Source of the DNA: Emticicia aquatilis
GTDB taxonomy: Bacteria; Bacteroidota; Bacteroidia; Cytophagales; Spirosomataceae
Assembly: GCF_014644295.1 (NCBI RefSeq)
Contig: NZ_BMKK01000001.1
Coordinates: 884,415 to 948,414 of the forward strand
Length of the DNA: 64,000 nucleotides
Reading direction: 5' to 3'
The first letter of the stretch is position 1; the number at the start of each line of letters is the position of its first letter. Positions 60,858 through 64,000 of this stretch are shown here, in pieces. The notes under the pieces are model-generated. The model searched no databases. It was not told the DNA's origin and was given only the letters and a program-made list of their open reading frames with translations. The position numbers and the translations under genes are program-made.

Positions 60858-61568
60858 ATGAAAAAAATTATCCTCTTGCTTGCTTCGTTTAGTTGTATTT
60901 CGTTGGCCTCGTTGGCTCAGTCATTCATTCCTGCATTCGACCGTTTTTCGGGTAAAGAAGTTGCCTATATTTATTTAGAAGATGGTTCAAAAGTAGAAGG
61001 AACTATTGATGACCTCGACCGTAAAAAAGGGCTTATCGAAGAAGTAACGATTTTGCCGACTGGCCAAAAAAAGAAAAAAACATACGAACCAAAAGACATT
61101 AAAACTATGTATTTGCCTGCCAGCGGTTATTTTAAATTGGCAAATGCAATGGAACAAAGTTTCAATGCTCAAAAATGGAAAAACAACGATGTAAACATGG
61201 ACATCATCAATAAAGGTTATGCGTATTTCGAGAAAGTAAAAGTAAAGATTAAAAACGATACCGAAGACCTGCTGATGCAAATGGTAAACCCATCGTTTTC
61301 AAGTAAAATCAAGGTTTTTCATGACCCAAGAGCCCAAGAAAGTATGCGTTTTGGCGTAGCGGGTATCACAATGGCAGGTGGCGATGACAAATCGTATTAT
61401 GTACAAGTTGGCAATGAAGTAGCCGAAAAAATCAAGAAAAAAGAATATGACGACGAATATCTGAGACTTTATAAAGATTGTCCAGCTTTATTAGCAAAAC
61501 TAAAAAGCGACCACCGTTGGACAAATTTCGATAAACATTTGCTCGAATACACCACTTCTTGTAACTAA
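60858..61568 (+). CDS. Secreted hypothetical protein
   Basis: 236 aa with a Sec signal peptide (MKKIILLLASFSCISLASLAQ). No family recognised. EVAYIYLEDGSKVEGTIDDLDRKK looks like a small beta-barrel motif (an LSm/SH3-like turn), and a central region is Lys-rich (KWKNNDVNMDIINKGYAYFEKVKVKI). Probably periplasmic or outer-membrane associated. It ends in a clear terminator and stands alone. Confidence 0.6.
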   Translation: MKKIILLLASFSCISLASLAQSFIPAFDRFSGKEVAYIYLEDGSKVEGTIDDLDRKKGLIEEVTILPTGQKKKKTYEPKDIKTMYLPASGYFKLANAMEQSFNAQKWKNNDVNMDIINKGYAYFEKVKVKIKNDTEDLLMQMVNPSFSSKIKVFHDPRAQESMRFGVAGITMAGGDDKSYYVQVGNEVAEKIKKKEYDDEYLRLYKDCPALLAKLKSDHRWTNFDKHLLEYTTSCN

Positions 61569-61596
61569 AAACGAAGCCTACAAAATCTTTCTTTAT

Positions 61597-61627
61597 GACG
61601 AACTTTTCACAGAGTTCGTCTTTTTTT
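61597..61627 (+). terminator. Intrinsic terminator of the secreted unknown
   Basis: GACGAACT (61597-61604) pairs with AGTTCGTC (61613-61620), 8-base loop, followed by seven T. Confidence 0.9.
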
Positions 61628-61661
61628 GTCTTGTCTATACAACTATTTACTATTTTATTAT

Positions 61662-61669
61662 TAGATTTG
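61662..61669 (+). promoter_or_regulatory. Putative -7 promoter box of the second Gfo/Idh/MocA gene
   Basis: TAGATTTG matches TAnnTTTG, 35 bases before the ATG. No TTG at the standard distance. Confidence 0.4.
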
Positions 61670-61704
61670 ATTTCAATATTCAACCTATTTCATAATCTAC
61701 CAAA

Positions 61705-63162
61705 ATGCAAGATAAATCAACAAGCAGAAGAAGTTTTATTAAAAGTTCTGCCATTGCAGCCAGTGGCTTTTTTATTGTTCCACGCCACGTTCTGGGTAAA
61801 GGATTCATCGCTCCAAGCGACAAACTCAATATTGCATCAATAGGTGCAGGTGGTAAAGGAGGCTCAGATATTGCCAATGCCTATAACAATGGCGTAAATA
61901 ACGTAGTGGCTCTTTGTGATGTGGACTTTGCCCGTGCTAAAGGCAGTGTCGATAAGTTTCCCAATGCTAAACGTTACCAAGATTTTAGGGTGATGCTCGA
62001 AGAAATGAAAGGTGATATTGATGCCGTAACCATTTCTACACCTGACCACCAGCACGCAGTTGCCGCTATGGCTTGTATGCAAATGGGCAAGCACGTATAT
62101 GTGCAAAAACCACTCACGCACGATATTTATGAAGCTCGTAAACTAACTGAAGCAGCTCGCCAGTATAAAGTTGTTACGCAGATGGGAAATCAGGGTTCAT
62201 CTAACCCTACTCAAAAAGTAATGATGGATTGGCTCGATAAAGGCCTAATCGGAAAAGTAAGCGATGTGCATATCTGGACAAATCGCCCAGTGTGGCCACA
62301 AGGAAATCCGCTGCCGACTGAGAAACCACCTTTGATTGAATCAATGGATGCTAAAGGTTGGGATTTATTTATCGGAACAGCCCAATACGTTGACTATCAC
62401 CCACTTTATCACCCTTTCAAATGGCGTGGCTGGTGGAATTTCGGTACTGGTGCTTTAGGCGACATGGGTTGTCACTTGATTGACCCAGCTTTCCGTGTTT
62501 TAGGTTTGGGCTACCCAACTGAAGTAGAATGTAGCGTTGGACAAGTATTCTTGAAAGATTGGCAAGCAGAATATAATCCAGAGGGTTGTCCGCCATCATC
62601 GAGCGTACAAATCAAATTCCCTGCTACCAAACGCAATAACACACCAGTAACGATGTATTGGACTGACGGCGGTATTCGTCCGTTCCACCCAGAGTGGATT
62701 CCTGCCAATGAGCCTTTGGCCGAAGCAGATAGCTCAAATGGTGTAATCATGATTGGAACAAAAGGTATCATGACTTGCGGTACTTATGGAAATACACCAA
62801 AAATATACTTGAAAAATGGCGAAAAAATAGAAATGCCTGCTCCTGACCCGAACTTCAAACCACTACCTGAACATGGACACCAAATTTCGTGGGCAGAGGC
62901 TTGTAAGACAGGTTTCAATAGCAAAGAGCATAAGGCACTTTCGTCGTCATTCGATTACTCTGGGCCATTAACCGAAACAGTTTTGATGGGTAACTTAGCG
63001 ATTCGTAGTTATATGCTTCGTAAATCAAACGGCAAAAATGGCTTCAACTACGACGGTCGTAAGAAACTCCTTTGGGACGGAACAAATATGAAAATCACGA
63101 ACTTCGACGAAGCGAACCAATTCGTACAACGTCAGTATCGTCCAGGTTGGAAACTCGTTTAG
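61705..63162 (+). CDS. Tat-exported Gfo/Idh/MocA family oxidoreductase
   Basis: 485 aa. SRRSFIKSSAIAASGFFIVP is a strong Tat signal. The Rossmann domain starts at LNIASIGAGGKGGSD; TISTPDHQHAVAAMACMQMGKHVYVQKPL has the conserved KP lysine, and GDMGCHLIDPAF the catalytic-type His. A C-terminal domain of about 250 residues follows. It is longer than the copy at 11809 (432 aa). Substrate likely a glycoside or inositol-type compound; the family is certain, the reaction not. Single gene with a -7 box upstream. Confidence 0.92.
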   Translation: MQDKSTSRRSFIKSSAIAASGFFIVPRHVLGKGFIAPSDKLNIASIGAGGKGGSDIANAYNNGVNNVVALCDVDFARAKGSVDKFPNAKRYQDFRVMLEEMKGDIDAVTISTPDHQHAVAAMACMQMGKHVYVQKPLTHDIYEARKLTEAARQYKVVTQMGNQGSSNPTQKVMMDWLDKGLIGKVSDVHIWTNRPVWPQGNPLPTEKPPLIESMDAKGWDLFIGTAQYVDYHPLYHPFKWRGWWNFGTGALGDMGCHLIDPAFRVLGLGYPTEVECSVGQVFLKDWQAEYNPEGCPPSSSVQIKFPATKRNNTPVTMYWTDGGIRPFHPEWIPANEPLAEADSSNGVIMIGTKGIMTCGTYGNTPKIYLKNGEKIEMPAPDPNFKPLPEHGHQISWAEACKTGFNSKEHKALSSSFDYSGPLTETVLMGNLAIRSYMLRKSNGKNGFNYDGRKKLLWDGTNMKITNFDEANQFVQRQYRPGWKLV

Positions 63163-63167
63163 AGTGC

Positions 63168-63222
63168 TGAATTTTGAGTTCTGAGTTTTTGATGAGTAAA
63201 TCCAACTCAGAACTCAGAATTC
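63168..63222. repeat. Inverted repeat of GAGTTCTGAGTT type between convergent genes
   Basis: GAGTTCTGAGTT (63176-63187) and AACTCAGAACTCAGAATT (63203-63220) pair, with further AACTCAGAAC copies just beyond. Fills the gap to the NUDIX gene and may act as terminator. Confidence 0.55.
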
Positions 63223-63903
63223 TTAACTCAGAACTTTCAAAGTTTCAAAGTCTCTGACTTTTGTCAAATACATATAGTCAAGCAGAAGGGCATTGGTGTT
63301 ATTAATCATTCGATGCCCTTCTACAAATGGCACTACGTGAGTTGTGATTCGCTCAAATTCGTAGTCAGTTCCCATTTCTTTATTATTCATGGAGGCTATT
63401 TCTTCGGTAGTCATTTCTATTTCACAAGCATACAAATAAATTGCCTCATCGCTCGTTCCAGTAGCAGGAAAACCTCTTTTTCCGTCCATCAAATCCATTA
63501 GTTGACTTTCCGAAATTTCTAAGCCTGTTTCTTCTCTTACTTCCTGTACAGCTATTTCGAGTGGTGTTTTTGTGCCATCAACCATTCCTGCGGGATGCTC
63601 GTATGTAAAGCCACCTTCGGCAATTCGGCGTTGTTTTACCAAAAGCAAAAACTTCTCACGTGTTTCTTTATTTATCAAGCAAATCAGCACACACACAACC
63701 TCTCCTTTTAGAAAACAAATCGGTGGAATTTTATCTCCTTCGGGCGTTTCGGCATCGAGCATCAACAACGAAAAAAGCACTTCACCATTGTAGCGTCGGC
63801 GAGTATAATGTTCATCTACTTTATTGATTTTCAAGCCATTAGCAATCAGATTACTTTTCCAAAGTTTAAATTTGTGGGCGTCTTCGAGTTTTTCGAGTAT
63901 CAT
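63223..63903 (-). CDS. NUDIX hydrolase
   Basis: 226 aa. The box reads GMVDGTK-TPLEIAV-QEVREETGLEI: Lys sits where the first Glu of the Nudix box is usual and Gln where the first Arg is, but the metal-binding EVREETGL is intact. An N-terminal extension of about 80 residues precedes the domain. Probably cleaves a nucleotide-sugar or dinucleotide diphosphate. Convergent with the Gfo/Idh gene. The stretch 63904-64000 beyond it shows no credible gene. Confidence 0.85.
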   Translation of the reverse strand: MILEKLEDAHKFKLWKSNLIANGLKINKVDEHYTRRRYNGEVLFSLLMLDAETPEGDKIPPICFLKGEVVCVLICLINKETREKFLLLVKQRRIAEGGFTYEHPAGMVDGTKTPLEIAVQEVREETGLEISESQLMDLMDGKRGFPATGTSDEAIYLYACEIEMTTEEIASMNNKEMGTDYEFERITTHVVPFVEGHRMINNTNALLLDYMYLTKVRDFETLKVLS

Positions 63904-64000
63904 TTGTTTGAGCTATTTTAGTATCAGTTTTTGGTAGTCCTAAAAATGTAATGCTTTCATTTCAAGGTTATAATTGCAAATAAAGTATTTGATTGCTCCT

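Overview
The window looks like chromosome of an aerobic, Gram-negative Bacteroidota, most likely order Cytophagales (an Emticicia/Arcicella/Runella-type organism; genus is inference). Evidence: AT-rich DNA, starts without Shine-Dalgarno sequences, several TAnnTTTG -7 boxes, an Oar-like TonB receptor with a carboxypeptidase-regulatory N-terminus, a type IX secretion sorting domain, and a Mg-type HemB. I saw no rRNA, tRNA, CRISPR array, IS element or prophage.

Layout. 1-5 kb: housekeeping genes (RluA-family pseudouridine synthase cut by the window edge, greA, fmt, hemB, dihydroorotase). 5-13 kb: a plus-strand carbohydrate-oxidation cluster (Tat-type sugar isomerase, GH88-like hydrolase, Old Yellow Enzyme coupled to an SDR, cytochrome c-sorbosone dehydrogenase fusion, Tat-type Gfo/Idh/MocA). 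13-25 kb: hemE, a DUF937-OmpA fusion, ornithine aminotransferase with a divergent Lrp regulator, cysteine desulfurase, a DUF5662 protein, a TonB receptor, ribBA. 25-30 kb: GNAT, a GbsR/DCC/epimerase operon, and ugd-uxs for UDP-xylose. 30-34 kb: a Tat-type small subunit with a GMC dehydrogenase, an anchored NlpC-like protein, a DoxX protein.

34-52 kb is the most distinctive part: Dps, a DUF2383 four-helix protein, small membrane proteins, YihY/BrkB, a TspO-like protein, then rpoN with an NtrC-type activator and two HK/response-regulator modules on opposite strands, then YtxH, holin-like, amphipathic-helix, porin, OmpA and coiled-coil lipoprotein genes. I read it as an envelope/desiccation/oxidative stress island with its own phosphosignalling. 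52-64 kb: a T9SS-exported GHL10 protein, a TetR-led hydrolase operon, M19 dipeptidase, a WYL regulator operon, a secreted unknown, a second Tat-type Gfo/Idh/MocA and a NUDIX hydrolase.

Non-coding structure is unusually rich: two short palindromic repeat families (one has invaded the dihydroorotase reading frame), a 155-nt nested inverted repeat, tandem terminator-like hairpins in the greA leader, a structured leader before the cysteine desulfurase, and two candidate leaderless genes. All family assignments come from reading motifs by eye; no database search was run.
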